A stretch of 64,000 bases of DNA. It comes from Delftia tsuruhatensis (GTDB lineage: Bacteria; Pseudomonadota; Gammaproteobacteria; Burkholderiales; Burkholderiaceae_C). The translations under genes were made by a program, and so were the position numbers. The DNA lies in assembly GCF_903815225.1 (NCBI RefSeq), contig NZ_LR813084.1, positions 910,501 to 974,500 on the forward strand, read 5' to 3'. The first letter of the stretch is position 1. Every line of letters begins with the position of its first letter. The notes beneath the pieces are model-generated. The model searched no databases. It saw only the letters and a program-made list of their open reading frames with translations, and had not been told where the DNA came from. This document shows positions 50,177-59,319 of this stretch, one piece after another.

Positions 50177-51790
50177 ATGACAAATACCACCATCACGCTG
50201 GACGGCGTCTCCTGCGTACTGCCCGACGGCAGAACCCTTTTCTCCGATCTTTCCGAAAGCTTCGACCTGCGCCGCACCGGCCTGGTGGGGCGCAATGGCG
50301 TGGGCAAGTCCCGGCTGGCGCGCATCCTGGCGGGGCTGGATGAACCCTCGCAGGGCCGTTGCCTGCGCACGGCCGGCGTGCTGTACCTGGCGCAGCGCAC
50401 GGACTGGCATGACCAGCCTTCGGTGGCGGCGCTGGCCGGGCTGCGGGAGGCTTTCGATGCCCTGGCCCGTATCGAAGGCGGCAGCGCCGACGCGCGCGAC
50501 TTCGAGCTGCTGGCCGACCGCTGGGACCTGCGCCAGCGTCTGCAGGCCCAGCTGGAGCTGGCAGGCCTGGGTCGGCTGCACCCCGAGACGCCCGGCCATG
50601 CGCTCAGCGGTGGCGAGGCCATGCGCGTGGCACTGGCGGGCGCGCTGCTGTCCGAAGCCGGCCATCTGGTGCTGGACGAACCCACCAACCACCTGGACCA
50701 GGGCAGCCGTGCCGCACTCGTGCAGCAACTGCGGCGCTGGCCGCGTGGCCTGATCGTGGTCAGCCATGACCGGACACTGCTCGAAGGCATGGAGCGCATC
50801 GTCGAGCTGTCGCCGTCGGGCCTGCGTGGCTACGGCGGCGGATATTCCTTCTATGCCGAGGCCCGGGAACGTGAACGGGCCCAGGCCAGCGGGCAGCTGG
50901 AGCAGCGCAAGCTGGAGCGGCGCCGCGAAACGCAGCAGCTGCGCGCGCAACAGGAGCGCCAGGAACGTCGCCAGGCCCGCGGCCGGCGCCATGACCAGGA
51001 GGCCAACCAGGCGCGCATCCTGCTCGACCGCCAGAAGGAGCGCAGCGAAGGCTCGGCCGGGCGGCTGCGCCAGCAGCACGCGGCCGCGCGCGAGCAGCTG
51101 GACGAGCGCGTGCGCGAGGCGGCGCTGCAGGTGCAACAGGCCGCGCACATCCACCTCCAGGGGCTGCCCGTGGCGGCTGGCGCAGGCCAGCGCGTGGTGG
51201 CGCTGCTGGACGAGGTGGTGCCGCCGTTCTCGCATGCATGCCGGCCGGTCAGCCTGACGCTGCGCGGCGGCCAGCGGCTGGCCATCGTCGGGCCCAACGG
51301 TTGTGGCAAGACCCGACTGCTCGATGTGATGGCAGGGCGATGCCTGCCCCTGGCCGGTCGGGCGCAGCGATTCGTGCCCTTCGCCTATCTGGACCAGCGC
51401 CTGGCCCGGCTGGACGCACGGCGCCCCGTGCTGGAGCTGCTGCGCCAGGCCTGTCCCGCCGTGGCCGAGGACGAACTGCGCACACGGCTGGCGCAGCTGG
51501 GCCTGGGGCCGCAGACGCTGGCGCTGACGGGCGCGCAGCTCAGCGGCGGCGAGCGGCTGAAGGCGGCGCTGGCCTGCGCCCTGCACGGCGATCCGGTACC
51601 CCAGCTCCTGTTGCTGGACGAGCCCTGCAACCACCTGGACCTGCCCTCGCTGCAGGCGCTGGAGGCCATGCTGTGCAGCCATGAAGGCGCGCTGGTCGTG
51701 GTCTCGCACGACGAGAGCTTCCTCGCCCGGATCGCGCTGACGGACCGGCTGGAGTTCTCGCCCACGGGCTGGCGGATGCGGCCGGCCTGA
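50177..51790 (+). CDS. ABC-F family ATPase (ribosome-acting, Uup/YheS-like)
   Basis: 537-residue soluble protein with two ABC domains and no membrane segments. Domain 1: Walker A GRNGVGKSR, signature LSGGEAMR, Walker B LVLDEPTNHLD. The linker (~240-330) is a charged Arg/Gln/Glu coiled coil (ERQERRQARGRRHDQEANQA). Domain 2: GPNGCGKTR, LSGGERLK, LLLLDEPCNHLD. ABC-F proteins bind the ribosomal E site and act in translation or antibiotic protection. Start ATG 50177 (MTNTTITLDGV) is preferred; ATG 50165 would add four residues. The leader upstream suggests inducible control. Confidence 0.9.
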   Translation: MTNTTITLDGVSCVLPDGRTLFSDLSESFDLRRTGLVGRNGVGKSRLARILAGLDEPSQGRCLRTAGVLYLAQRTDWHDQPSVAALAGLREAFDALARIEGGSADARDFELLADRWDLRQRLQAQLELAGLGRLHPETPGHALSGGEAMRVALAGALLSEAGHLVLDEPTNHLDQGSRAALVQQLRRWPRGLIVVSHDRTLLEGMERIVELSPSGLRGYGGGYSFYAEARERERAQASGQLEQRKLERRRETQQLRAQQERQERRQARGRRHDQEANQARILLDRQKERSEGSAGRLRQQHAAAREQLDERVREAALQVQQAAHIHLQGLPVAAGAGQRVVALLDEVVPPFSHACRPVSLTLRGGQRLAIVGPNGCGKTRLLDVMAGRCLPLAGRAQRFVPFAYLDQRLARLDARRPVLELLRQACPAVAEDELRTRLAQLGLGPQTLALTGAQLSGGERLKAALACALHGDPVPQLLLLDEPCNHLDLPSLQALEAMLCSHEGALVVVSHDESFLARIALTDRLEFSPTGWRMRPA

Positions 51791-51801
51791 GCCGCAGGGG
51801 A

Positions 51802-52521
51802 TCAGGGCAGTGGCGCCATCAGCGCCTGCAGCGCCCGTACATCGGTGACCAGCAGCGCCTGCCGACCCTCCTTGCGCAGCAGGCCGCGCCGCGCCAGAGC
51901 GCCCAGCTCGCGGGTGACCTGTTCGCGGTTGGTGCTGATCTTGCTGGCCAGCATGGCATGCGATGGTGCCGGCTCCAGCCGGGCCGTGTTGTCGGCTGCC
52001 ACGCCGGCCGCCTGCGCCAGGCGTAGCAGCTCGGCATGCAGGCGGGTGGGAACGCCCTGCGTGCTCAGTTCCATGACGCGGTCGGTCAGCCGGCGGACCA
52101 GCCCGGCCAGATCGACCATCACGCGCATGGCGACGGCCGGCTCGCGCGCCAGCAGGGCCAGGAAGGCCTCGCGCGAGAGGCTGGCCAGCAGCGAGGCTTG
52201 CAGCGTGAGCACATCGGTGGAGCGCGCATGGCCGTCGATGGCCGCAAGGTGTCCGAAATGTTCGCCGGCCTCATGGTCGCGGAAGCTGACCTCGCGCCCG
52301 CCGGGCGAGTAGGTGGTGATGCGCACGCGGCCGGTGGCCAGGAAGAACACATCGCTGCCCGTGGAGCAGCGGCTGAACACGGGCTGGCCGGCGTCGAGCT
52401 GGCGCCAGTCGCAGTCGGCCGCGATGCGGGCGAGGCAGGTGTCGGCCAGCCCCTCGAACAGAGCGATGCGGCGCAGGGCGAAGCCCGAGGGCGCAGGCGG
52501 GCGGGGAGTCGGTGAAGCCAT
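51802..52521 (-). CDS. Crp/Fnr-family transcriptional regulator
   Basis: 239-residue regulator: N-terminal cyclic-nucleotide-type beta-roll (~15-125; FFLATGRVRITTYSPGGREV, HEAGEHFGHLAAIDGHARST) and C-terminal winged helix (SHAMLASKISTNREQVTREL). No Fnr-type N-terminal cysteine cluster. The phosphate-binding cassette region reads GEHFGHLAAIDGHARS, keeping GE and R-S as in cAMP binders. It is divergent from a class III cyclase fusion 97 bp away, so it is a good candidate receptor for that enzyme's nucleotide. Confidence 0.9.
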   Translation of the reverse strand: MASPTPRPPAPSGFALRRIALFEGLADTCLARIAADCDWRQLDAGQPVFSRCSTGSDVFFLATGRVRITTYSPGGREVSFRDHEAGEHFGHLAAIDGHARSTDVLTLQASLLASLSREAFLALLAREPAVAMRVMVDLAGLVRRLTDRVMELSTQGVPTRLHAELLRLAQAAGVAADNTARLEPAPSHAMLASKISTNREQVTRELGALARRGLLRKEGRQALLVTDVRALQALMAPLP

Positions 52522-52618
52522 GGAACCAAACGGGGAGGGGGAGAACAAAAAGCCTGGACCGGCGGCAGGTTTGCGCCGATTATCGACCTGCGCGCACCGG
52601 CGCTCCCTCCCCTCACCC

Positions 52619-54259
52619 ATGGCCCGCGTCTTCCGTCCGGATCTTCCCGCTCTTCGCAGCCTTCACTGGTCCAGTGGCCTCGTGCTGTGGGCGTATGCGG
52701 CCCTGCACCTGGCCAACCACGCGCTGGGCCTGGTTTCCCTGAACACGGCCGAGGCCGCGCGCGCGGCCATCCATGGGCTGTGGCGTTCCCTGCCCGGCAC
52801 CGTCCTGCTGTATGGCGCGCTGGCCACGCACCTGGCGCTGGCGCTGCACGCGCTGTGGCAGCGGCGCAGCCTGCGCATGCCGGCGCTGGAGGCGCTGCGC
52901 CTGGCGCTGGGCCTGGGCCTGCCCCTGCTGCTGGCCCTGCATGTACCGGCCACGCGCCTGGCCCAGGAGATCTGGGCCGTGGAGCCCTCCTATGCCCGCA
53001 TCGTGCGCTCGGTCTGGAATCCGTCGAGCCTGGCGGTCCAGCTGGCGCTGCTGTGCGCGGCCTGGATCCATGGGTGCCTGGGCCTGCACATGGCCTTGCG
53101 CCGGCATGCCGCCTGGCGGCGCTGGCAGCCGCTGCTGCTGACCGGGGCCGTGCTGTTGCCCGTGCTGGCTGCGCTGGGCATCCTTTCGATGGCGCGCGAG
53201 ATCCGGGCAGCGGTCCTGCCGGCGGCGCCCGTCCCCTCGCCCGAGGCGGCCCTGCTGCTGCGCGACATCACGGCCGCGCTGCGCGAGGGCTGGCTGGCCA
53301 TCCTGGCCCTGCCGCTGGCCGGGCGCGGGCTGTGGCGACTGATGCGCGCGCGCTCGGGCGGTCAGGGCCTGGTGCAATTGCGGTATCCGGATCGCAGCAT
53401 CCAGGTGCCGCGCGGCCTCAGCGTGCTGGAGGCCAGCCGCGAGCATGGTATCGCCCATCTCTCGCTGTGCGGCGGCAAGGCGCGCTGCTCCACCTGCCGC
53501 GTGCGCGTCAGCGGTCCGCCAGCCCACCTGCCCGAGCCCCGTCGCGCCGAGCGCCTGACGCTGGAGCGCGTGAAGGCGCCCGCCGATGTGCGCCTGGCCT
53601 GCCAGCTGCGGCCCATGGGCGATATCACCGTGGTGCCGCTGTTCCGTACTCCGGCCGCGGCGCAGGACGGGCGCCATGGCGAGGAGCGCGAGGTCGCCAT
53701 CCTGTTCGTGGACCTGCGGCGCTGGTCCGGCCTGTCCGAGCGCCAATGGCCCGTGGACCTGTCCTGGGTGCTGGACCAGTATTTCGAGACCGTGGGCCAG
53801 GCCGTGCGCGATGGCGGCGGCCTGGCCAATCAGTTCATCGGCGACAGCGTGATGGCCATCTTCGGCCTGGAGACGGACCTGGCCACGGCCTGCAGGCAGG
53901 CCATCCATGCCAGCGTGCTCATCGATCGGCGCATGCAGGAATGGGGTGCGAGCTTCGAGGTGCAGTTCGGCCAGCCGCTGGACTTCGGCATCGGCCTGCA
54001 CGCGGGCCGCGCCGTGGTCGGGCGCGTGGGGTTCGAGCGCACCACCACGTTCACGGCCGTGGGCGAGGTGGTCAACACAGCGAGCCGCCTCCAGGAATAC
54101 ACCAAGAGCGCACAGGTGCGCCTGGTGCTGTCGCTGGAGGTCGCGCGGCTCGCCGGCCGGGCGTCCGGCCTGGGCCCGCCGCACGAGGTTCAGGTGCGCG
54201 GACGCTCGGCGCCGCTGCAGGTGCTGCAGGTGGCGCGGCCCGCCCAGCAGTGGCCCTGA
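52619..54259 (+). CDS. Membrane / 2Fe-2S ferredoxin / class III adenylate cyclase fusion
   Basis: 546-residue protein in three parts. Residues ~10-240 form a membrane domain of about five helices with many histidines (H16, H30, H34, H71, H77, H151, H157), like haem-b cytochromes of the succinate dehydrogenase/fumarate reductase type. Residues ~252-342 are a plant-type ferredoxin with cysteines in CGGKARCSTC (C284, C290, C293) and C328. Residues ~355-540 are a class III nucleotide cyclase: metal aspartates in LFVDLRRWS (D365) and GDSVMAIFG (D409), and TFTAVGEVVNTASRLQE. It probably makes cAMP in response to redox state. Divergent Crp/Fnr gene is the likely receptor. Confidence 0.87.
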   Translation: MARVFRPDLPALRSLHWSSGLVLWAYAALHLANHALGLVSLNTAEAARAAIHGLWRSLPGTVLLYGALATHLALALHALWQRRSLRMPALEALRLALGLGLPLLLALHVPATRLAQEIWAVEPSYARIVRSVWNPSSLAVQLALLCAAWIHGCLGLHMALRRHAAWRRWQPLLLTGAVLLPVLAALGILSMAREIRAAVLPAAPVPSPEAALLLRDITAALREGWLAILALPLAGRGLWRLMRARSGGQGLVQLRYPDRSIQVPRGLSVLEASREHGIAHLSLCGGKARCSTCRVRVSGPPAHLPEPRRAERLTLERVKAPADVRLACQLRPMGDITVVPLFRTPAAAQDGRHGEEREVAILFVDLRRWSGLSERQWPVDLSWVLDQYFETVGQAVRDGGGLANQFIGDSVMAIFGLETDLATACRQAIHASVLIDRRMQEWGASFEVQFGQPLDFGIGLHAGRAVVGRVGFERTTTFTAVGEVVNTASRLQEYTKSAQVRLVLSLEVARLAGRASGLGPPHEVQVRGRSAPLQVLQVARPAQQWP

Positions 54260-54381
54260 GCCGCGGCGCGGAGATTGCACGGAGATGTGCGTTTAGGCAC
54301 TTACATGAAAGCGGCGCGGGACGAGACTTGCAGCCATGCAGAACGCAATCACGCGCTGCACGATCTGACAAAGGAACCGTC

Positions 54382-54732
54382 ATGAAGCACGCCAAGCACA
54401 TCCTCGCCATCGTTGCCCTGTCCGCTGCCTCCTGGTCGGGCATGGCCTCGGCCGCGCCGGCCTCCAGCGAGACCTGGTTCGGGGCCGAGCCCGCCACCGC
54501 CGGCCGCGCCCTGTCGCGCGCCGAAGTGCAGGCCGACCTGGCCATGTGGAGCCGCGCCGGCCTCAACGCCTATCCGGAGCGCGCCGAGAACTACTGGGAT
54601 GCCGAATACCAGCAGCGCCTGGCCCGGTACCAGCGCCTGCGCAGCGGCCCGGAATACCTGGCTGAGCTGCAGCGCCTGGGTGGATCGGTGACGGCGGCCC
54701 AAGGCGAGGGAAGCGCCCGTGTACCGGGCTGA
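54382..54732 (+). CDS. DUF4148 secreted protein
   Basis: 116-residue exported protein typical of Burkholderiales: signal peptide cut after GMASA, then the DUF4148 pattern LSRAEVQADLAMWSRAGLNA. ATG 54382 follows AAAGGAA. Function unknown. Its last 14 nt overlap the DoxX gene. Confidence 0.8.
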   Translation: MKHAKHILAIVALSAASWSGMASAAPASSETWFGAEPATAGRALSRAEVQADLAMWSRAGLNAYPERAENYWDAEYQQRLARYQRLRSGPEYLAELQRLGGSVTAAQGEGSARVPG

Positions 54733-55150
54733 GGCATTGCCGCGGTCCGCAGCCGCGCCCTGGGCCGACGTCGCACCGCTGCTGGCCCGGGTGCTGCTGA
54801 GCCTGCTGTTCCTGTACAGCGGCATCGGCAAGCTGCTGGGGCCGGAAGGCACCATGGCCTATATCGCCAAGGCCGGCCTGCCGCTGCCCCTGCTGTCCTA
54901 TGCGATGGCGCTGGTCGTCGAGCTGGGCGTGGCCACGGCCCTGCTGCTGGGCTGGCGCACGCGCGAGGCGGCGGCCGTGATGGCTCTTTTCAGTGTCGCG
55001 TCGGCGCTGATGTTCCACCACCAGTTCTCCGACAAGGGGCAACTGATCCAGTTCCTGAAGAACCTGGCGATCGCCGGAGGCTTCGTGCAGCTGATGCTTG
55101 GCCCGGTGGGGCGCTGGAGCTGGGATGCGCGGCGTGCGGCCGCGCGTTGA
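54719..55150 (+). CDS. DoxX-family membrane protein
   Basis: 143-residue inner-membrane protein with four hydrophobic helices (~20-38, 58-78, 82-102, 113-131) and the DoxX marker FLYSGIGKLLGPEGT near residue 32. GTG 54719, inside the DUF4148 gene, has a GAGGGA site. DoxX-like proteins are linked to redox and quinone or thiol stress, but the exact role is unknown. Ends before a strong terminator. Confidence 0.82.
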   Translation: MYRAEALPRSAAAPWADVAPLLARVLLSLLFLYSGIGKLLGPEGTMAYIAKAGLPLPLLSYAMALVVELGVATALLLGWRTREAAAVMALFSVASALMFHHQFSDKGQLIQFLKNLAIAGGFVQLMLGPVGRWSWDARRAAAR

Positions 55151-55168
55151 AGCCGTCCCGTGAAACGG

Positions 55169-55194
55169 AAAACCGCCGGCATGCCGGCGGTTTT
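55169..55194. terminator. Bidirectional intrinsic terminator
   Basis: AAAACCGCCGGCA joined directly to TGCCGGCGGTTTT: a perfect 26-bp palindrome with A-run and T-run flanks, lying between the convergent DoxX and GntR genes, so it can stop transcription from both sides. Confidence 0.9.
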
Positions 55195-55220
55195 CCTGCG
55201 TCTTGCGGCCCCGGTGGGGC

Positions 55221-55895
55221 TCAGACCCTGACACCCTTTTCCGCCAGCATGCGCGCATAGGCCGCGAGGATCAGGCGCTCCGAATGGACGAGGTAGTCGT
55301 TGAGCGCGGTGGCCGCCTCGGCGGGCCGGCCGTCCTCGAACTGCTGCAGGATGCGCGCGTTCATGTCCACATAGGGCGCATGCAGGAAATGCGGGTCACG
55401 CAGCAGGCCGAAGGCCAGGCGCAGTTCGGCCAGCAGGTGCTCGAACATGGTGTTCAGGCGTTCGCTGTCGGCCAATTGCACGATGGCCTTGTGAAAGGAC
55501 ATGTTGGCCGTCCCCACGCCGGACCAGTCCTGCGCCTCGCGGTGGCGCTGGGCCATGTCCACGGCCTCGCGCATGAGGCCGCGCGCCGGGTGCATGGGAT
55601 AGGCCTGGGCCAGGGCCTGGCACTCGACCATGCGGCGCACGCGGTAGATGTCGATGATGGAGGCGATGCTGGGCGCAGCCACCGATACGCCCTTGTTGGG
55701 CTCGTGCACCAGCAGGCCTTCCTTGGTCAGCAGCCGGAAGGCCTCGCGCAGCGTGTTGCGCGAGATGGCCAGGCTTTCACTGAGCGCGGCCTCCGACAGC
55801 TTCTGGCCCGGCTCCCAGGCGCCGTCAATGAGCCTGCTGCGCAGTTGCTCGGTCACGCGGTCGGTCAGGTTCTGTGTGTCGGTGGTGCGGGTCAT
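55221..55895 (-). CDS. GntR-family regulator (FadR/FCD subgroup)
   Basis: 224-residue regulator: N-terminal winged helix (LRSRLIDGAWEPGQKLSEAA, SLAISRNTLREAFRLLTKEG) and all-helical FCD ligand domain with metal-type histidines (SFHKAIVQLADSERL). Transcribed with the binding-protein gene 60 nt upstream. Likely controls the neighbouring 5-oxoproline locus with a small carboxylate as effector (inference from position). Confidence 0.88.
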   Translation of the reverse strand: MTRTTDTQNLTDRVTEQLRSRLIDGAWEPGQKLSEAALSESLAISRNTLREAFRLLTKEGLLVHEPNKGVSVAAPSIASIIDIYRVRRMVECQALAQAYPMHPARGLMREAVDMAQRHREAQDWSGVGTANMSFHKAIVQLADSERLNTMFEHLLAELRLAFGLLRDPHFLHAPYVDMNARILQQFEDGRPAEAATALNDYLVHSERLILAAYARMLAEKGVRV

Positions 55896-55955
55896 GGCGG
55901 ACGGATCGGAAGCAGGTCAGCAGTGTATCCCTGGCATGCACCTGTACCGTGCCGG

Positions 55956-57110
55956 TCAGGACAGGAAGCGTCCGCCGTCGCCCAGCACGCCCAACTCCAC
56001 GAAGCCCGATCCCGCGTAGGGCGCCTGGCTGGCGTAGTCGATGGCGAAGCCGCCCAGGTCCCAGCGGCGTATGCCTGCCAGCGCCGTGCGCAGCCGCGAC
56101 TGTGCGGGGTCGCGGCCCGCGCGCTCCAGGCCCTCCGCGAGCACGCGCGCGTTCACATAGGCCTCCAGGCTGCCCAGGGAGAACTCCTGCTGGTTGCCGG
56201 CGCGCATGGCCGCCTGGTAGTCGCGCACCAGCTGCAGCTTGCCCTGGTGGGGGGCGGGCACGACCATGGTCAACGCCATGCCGCGCGCGTCCTTGCCCAG
56301 CCCGGCCAGGCTGTCGTTGGGCAGGGTCACGCTCAGGCCCGCCAGCAGCAGCCCCGGCGAATGCTTGCGCAGCCCGCGCACCAGGTCCGCCGACACCGTG
56401 CCCGCCGTGGCCAGCAGCACGGCCGAGGGGTGGGCCGCCAGCACCTTGTCCAGCACTTCGGCCACATTCTTCCCATCGGTGGCCACGGCCAGCTGCAGCG
56501 CGGGCTGCAGGCCCTGGCCGGCCAGCTCGCGCGTGGCGTCCTCGAGCATCTCGCGGCCATAGGCGTTGTCAAGGTGGACGATGCCTATGCCCTTGAGTCC
56601 CATGCCCGTGAGGCGCTGCACCAGGCGGCGCATCTCATCGGTGTAGCTGGCGCGCACGTGGAAGACGCTGCGATAGCCCTTGCGCAGCGAGGAAGCGCCC
56701 GTCCAGGGCGCCACGTAGGGAATGCCGCTGTCCTCGACCAGGGGCAGGATGGCTGCGTTGTTGGGTGTGCCCACGCAGGACAGCAGCGCGAAGGCCGAGC
56801 CCTTGGCGAGCATCTGCTTGACGTTGTCGGCCGTGCGCTGGGGTACGTAGCCGTCATCCACCATCTGCAGCTGCAGCGTGCGCCCATGGATGCCGCCGCG
56901 CGCATTGATCTGGGCCATGGCGGCTTCCGTTCCCTGCCGGATGTCCTTCCCGAAGCTGGCCAGCGGGCCGGTCATCGCTGCCGAGCAGCCGATGGTGATG
57001 GTCTTGGCCGAGAGGCCCGGCTCGTCGGCGAGGGCGTTGCGCACGAAGGCGGGCGCGGCGGAAATGGCCGCGGCACGAGGCAGGAGAGAGACAAGTTGAC
57101 GGCGTCGCAT
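55956..57110 (-). CDS. ABC transporter periplasmic binding protein (Leu/Ile/Val-type)
   Basis: 384-residue type I binding protein. N-terminus MRRRQLVSLLPRAAAISAAP is exported, followed by ITIGCSAAMTGPLASFGKDI, DDGYVPQRTADNVKQML, YVAPWTGASSLRKGYRSVFH and GIGIVHLDNAYGREMLED. No permease or ATPase genes are adjacent, so it is an orphan receptor. Divergent from the 5-oxoproline transporter genes and upstream of a GntR gene, so it may serve sensing or another importer. Confidence 0.87.
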   Translation of the reverse strand: MRRRQLVSLLPRAAAISAAPAFVRNALADEPGLSAKTITIGCSAAMTGPLASFGKDIRQGTEAAMAQINARGGIHGRTLQLQMVDDGYVPQRTADNVKQMLAKGSAFALLSCVGTPNNAAILPLVEDSGIPYVAPWTGASSLRKGYRSVFHVRASYTDEMRRLVQRLTGMGLKGIGIVHLDNAYGREMLEDATRELAGQGLQPALQLAVATDGKNVAEVLDKVLAAHPSAVLLATAGTVSADLVRGLRKHSPGLLLAGLSVTLPNDSLAGLGKDARGMALTMVVPAPHQGKLQLVRDYQAAMRAGNQQEFSLGSLEAYVNARVLAEGLERAGRDPAQSRLRTALAGIRRWDLGGFAIDYASQAPYAGSGFVELGVLGDGGRFLS

Positions 57111-57454
57111 GGATTCAGGGCTGGTGCATGTGAATGGAGCAGGTCGCGGTTCCTCGGGGTACCGCGCGTGCCGGCGGCAGTCGCCATGGCACGCGGGTGC
57201 GGGCCATTGTAGGAGTTTGCCTACGCCCGTCCAGCCCCTGGGCGTGGCGGCCGTCCACTGTCGTGCGGGCGATGGATCGCCTGGCGCATCCTGCTCAATT
57301 TGTAGGCAATTCCATGCGGGTTTGTACTATGTCTATGCACTGATTGTCATGCTCACAATTCAAGTGTGTAAGACAACTTTTCATTTTTGTTGAACAAAAC
57401 TTGGATGAGGCGGAGACAATCTGCCGGATTCAGGGGTTGGGCAAGGGGAACCAC
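57111..57454. other. 344-bp divergent region upstream of the 5-oxoproline operon
   Basis: No gene seen. The right half (57300-57410) is strikingly AT-rich and carries the promoter and palindrome described separately; the left half is GC-rich without clear signals. It should also hold the promoter of the binding-protein/GntR pair on the minus strand. Confidence 0.7.
57344..57399 (+). promoter_or_regulatory. Promoter with overlapping palindromic operator before DUF969 gene
   Basis: -35 TTGTCA (57344-57349), 17-nt spacer, -10 TGTAAG (57367-57372), then a perfect palindrome TTTTGTT-G-AACAAAA (57385-57399) at the expected transcription start. The layout suits repression, probably by the GntR protein encoded nearby; binding is inferred. 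Confidence 0.45.
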
Positions 57455-58192
57455 ATGCTGACTGATGTCAATCTCTGGCCGCTGATAGGCGTGGCCATCA
57501 TCGTGGCGGGCTTCGTGCTGCGCTTCAATCCCATGATGGTCGTGATCGTCACGGCCATCGGCACGGCGCTGGCGGCGGGCTTCCCGATCGACAAGGTGCT
57601 GGCCACCATCGGCACGGGCTTCATCAAGACCCGCAACCTGCCGCTGATCATCCTGCTGCCGCTGGCGGTGATCGGCCTGCTGGAGCGCCACGGTCTGCGC
57701 CAGCACGCGCAAAACTGGATCAGCTCCATCAAGTCGGCCACGGCCGGCCGTCTGCTGATCGTCTACCTGGCCGCGCGCCAGCTCACGGCCGCCGTCGGCC
57801 TGACCAGCCTGGGCGGCCATCCGCAGATGGTGCGTCCGCTGCTGGCGCCCATGGCCGAGGGCGCGACCCAGTCGCGCTACGGCATCCTGCCCGCCAAGGT
57901 GCGCGACAAGCTGCGCGCCTACTCGGCTGCCACGGACAACGTGGGCCTGTTCTTCGGCGAGGACATCTTCGTGGCCTTCGGCGCCATCGTGCTGATGACC
58001 ACCTTCCTGAAGGAAGCCGGCATCGAGGTGGAGCCCATCCACGTCGCGCTGTGGGGCATCCCCACCGCCATCTGCGCCTTCGTCATCCATGCCTGGCGCC
58101 TGAACCGCCTGGACCGCACGCTGCAGCGTGAACTGGCCGACTACAAGGCCGGCGCCGAAGCCGTTGCCGCCACCGAAGCCAAGGGAGCCTGA
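57455..58192 (+). CDS. 5-oxoproline transporter subunit, DUF969 family
   Basis: 245-residue inner-membrane protein with about six hydrophobic helices. DUF969 marks: GFIKTRNLPLIILLPLAVIG, LTSLGGHPQMVRPLLAPMAE and SAATDNVGLFFGEDIFVAFG. It works with the DUF979 protein encoded 2 nt downstream. The pair is regularly linked to Pcp and is considered a pyroglutamate transporter. AAGGGGAA precedes ATG 57455. Confidence 0.88.
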   Translation: MLTDVNLWPLIGVAIIVAGFVLRFNPMMVVIVTAIGTALAAGFPIDKVLATIGTGFIKTRNLPLIILLPLAVIGLLERHGLRQHAQNWISSIKSATAGRLLIVYLAARQLTAAVGLTSLGGHPQMVRPLLAPMAEGATQSRYGILPAKVRDKLRAYSAATDNVGLFFGEDIFVAFGAIVLMTTFLKEAGIEVEPIHVALWGIPTAICAFVIHAWRLNRLDRTLQRELADYKAGAEAVAATEAKGA

Positions 58193-58194
58193 AC

Positions 58195-59148
58195 ATGACG
58201 CTGACCATCCAACACCTGTACTACCTGGTCGGCTTCGTCCTGGCCGTCACGGCCGTGATGACGCTGCGCGACGCCAGCAACCCCAGGCGCTGGTCCAGCG
58301 GACTGTTCTGGGCGCTGTACGCCGCGGTCTTCCTGGTGGGCAACGAGCTGCCGCCCATGGTCGTGGGCATCATCGCCGTGGCCATGGCGCTGATCGCCGG
58401 CTTCGGCGGCGTGGGCAGCGGCCGCCATGTGCCGCGCAGCGATGCCGAGTACCTGGCCAGCGCCAGGCGCCTGGGCAACAAGCTGTTCGCGCCGGCCCTG
58501 GCGATTCCGCTGATCACCATGGTCGGCACGCTCAGCGCCTCGCACCTGGTCTTCGGCGGCACGCCGCTGCTGGACCCCAAGGCCACCACGCTGGTGAGCC
58601 TGGGTGTGGGCTGCGTGCTGGCCCTGGGTCTGGCCTGCTGGCTGACCCGCGAGACGCCGGCCCAGGGCATGCGCGAATCGCGCCGCCTGACCGACGCCCT
58701 GGGCTGGGCCCTGGTGCTGCCCCAGATGCTGGGCATGCTGGGCCTGGTGTTCTCGGACGCCGGCGTGGGCAAGGCCGTGGCCTATGTGACCACCACCTAC
58801 ATCAACATGGACATCCGCTTCGTGGCCGTGGCCGTCTACGTGATCGGCATGGCGCTGTTCACCGTGGTCATGGGCAATGGCTTCGCGGCCTTCCCCGTGA
58901 TGACCGGCGGCGTGGGCGTGCCCATCCTGGTCGGCGTCTACCATGGCGATCCGGCCGTGATGGCAGCCATCGGCATGCTGTCGGGCTACTGCGGAACCCT
59001 GCTCACCCCCATGGCGGCCAACTTCAACCTGGTGCCTGCGGCGCTGCTGGAGATCGACAAGAACGCGGTGATCCGCGCCCAGGTGCCCACGGCCCTGGCG
59101 CTGCTGACGGCCAACGTCTTCCTGCTGTACTTCCTGATGTTCCGCTGA
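58195..59148 (+). CDS. 5-oxoproline transporter subunit, DUF979 family
   Basis: 317-residue protein with around nine membrane helices and DUF979 landmarks: GNELPPMVVGIIAVAMALIA, MGNGFAAFPVMTGGVGVPIL and SGYCGTLLTPMAANFNLVPA. Second half of the DUF969/DUF979 transporter. Followed by a dispersed repeat and then pcp. Confidence 0.88.
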   Translation: MTLTIQHLYYLVGFVLAVTAVMTLRDASNPRRWSSGLFWALYAAVFLVGNELPPMVVGIIAVAMALIAGFGGVGSGRHVPRSDAEYLASARRLGNKLFAPALAIPLITMVGTLSASHLVFGGTPLLDPKATTLVSLGVGCVLALGLACWLTRETPAQGMRESRRLTDALGWALVLPQMLGMLGLVFSDAGVGKAVAYVTTTYINMDIRFVAVAVYVIGMALFTVVMGNGFAAFPVMTGGVGVPILVGVYHGDPAVMAAIGMLSGYCGTLLTPMAANFNLVPAALLEIDKNAVIRAQVPTALALLTANVFLLYFLMFR

Positions 59149-59156
59149 GGAGATGG

Positions 59157-59245
59157 CACCCCCTGAGCCGCTTTGCGGCTTCCCCCTGGAAGGGGGACGA
59201 CGCCCTCGCCGCGAGGCGGCTCTTGCTCGGCGTCCCTGGGGTGGG
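59157..59245 (+). repeat. Dispersed ~100-bp repeat, copy 3 (DUF979-pcp junction)
   Basis: CACCCCCTGAGCCGC, then GGAAGGGGGACGACGCC, CGCGAGGCGGCTCTTGCTCG and GCGTCCCTGGGG. Shorter than copy 2 in the middle (no CTCTCGCACGCGGG block). It occupies most of the 171-nt intergenic gap. Confidence 0.78.
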
Positions 59246-59319
59246 CCGCGCCAGTTTCTGGGGCTGCGACTGGAGCGTTAGCACTATGAATCACAGAGAT
59301 AGCCAACACTGATACCGAT

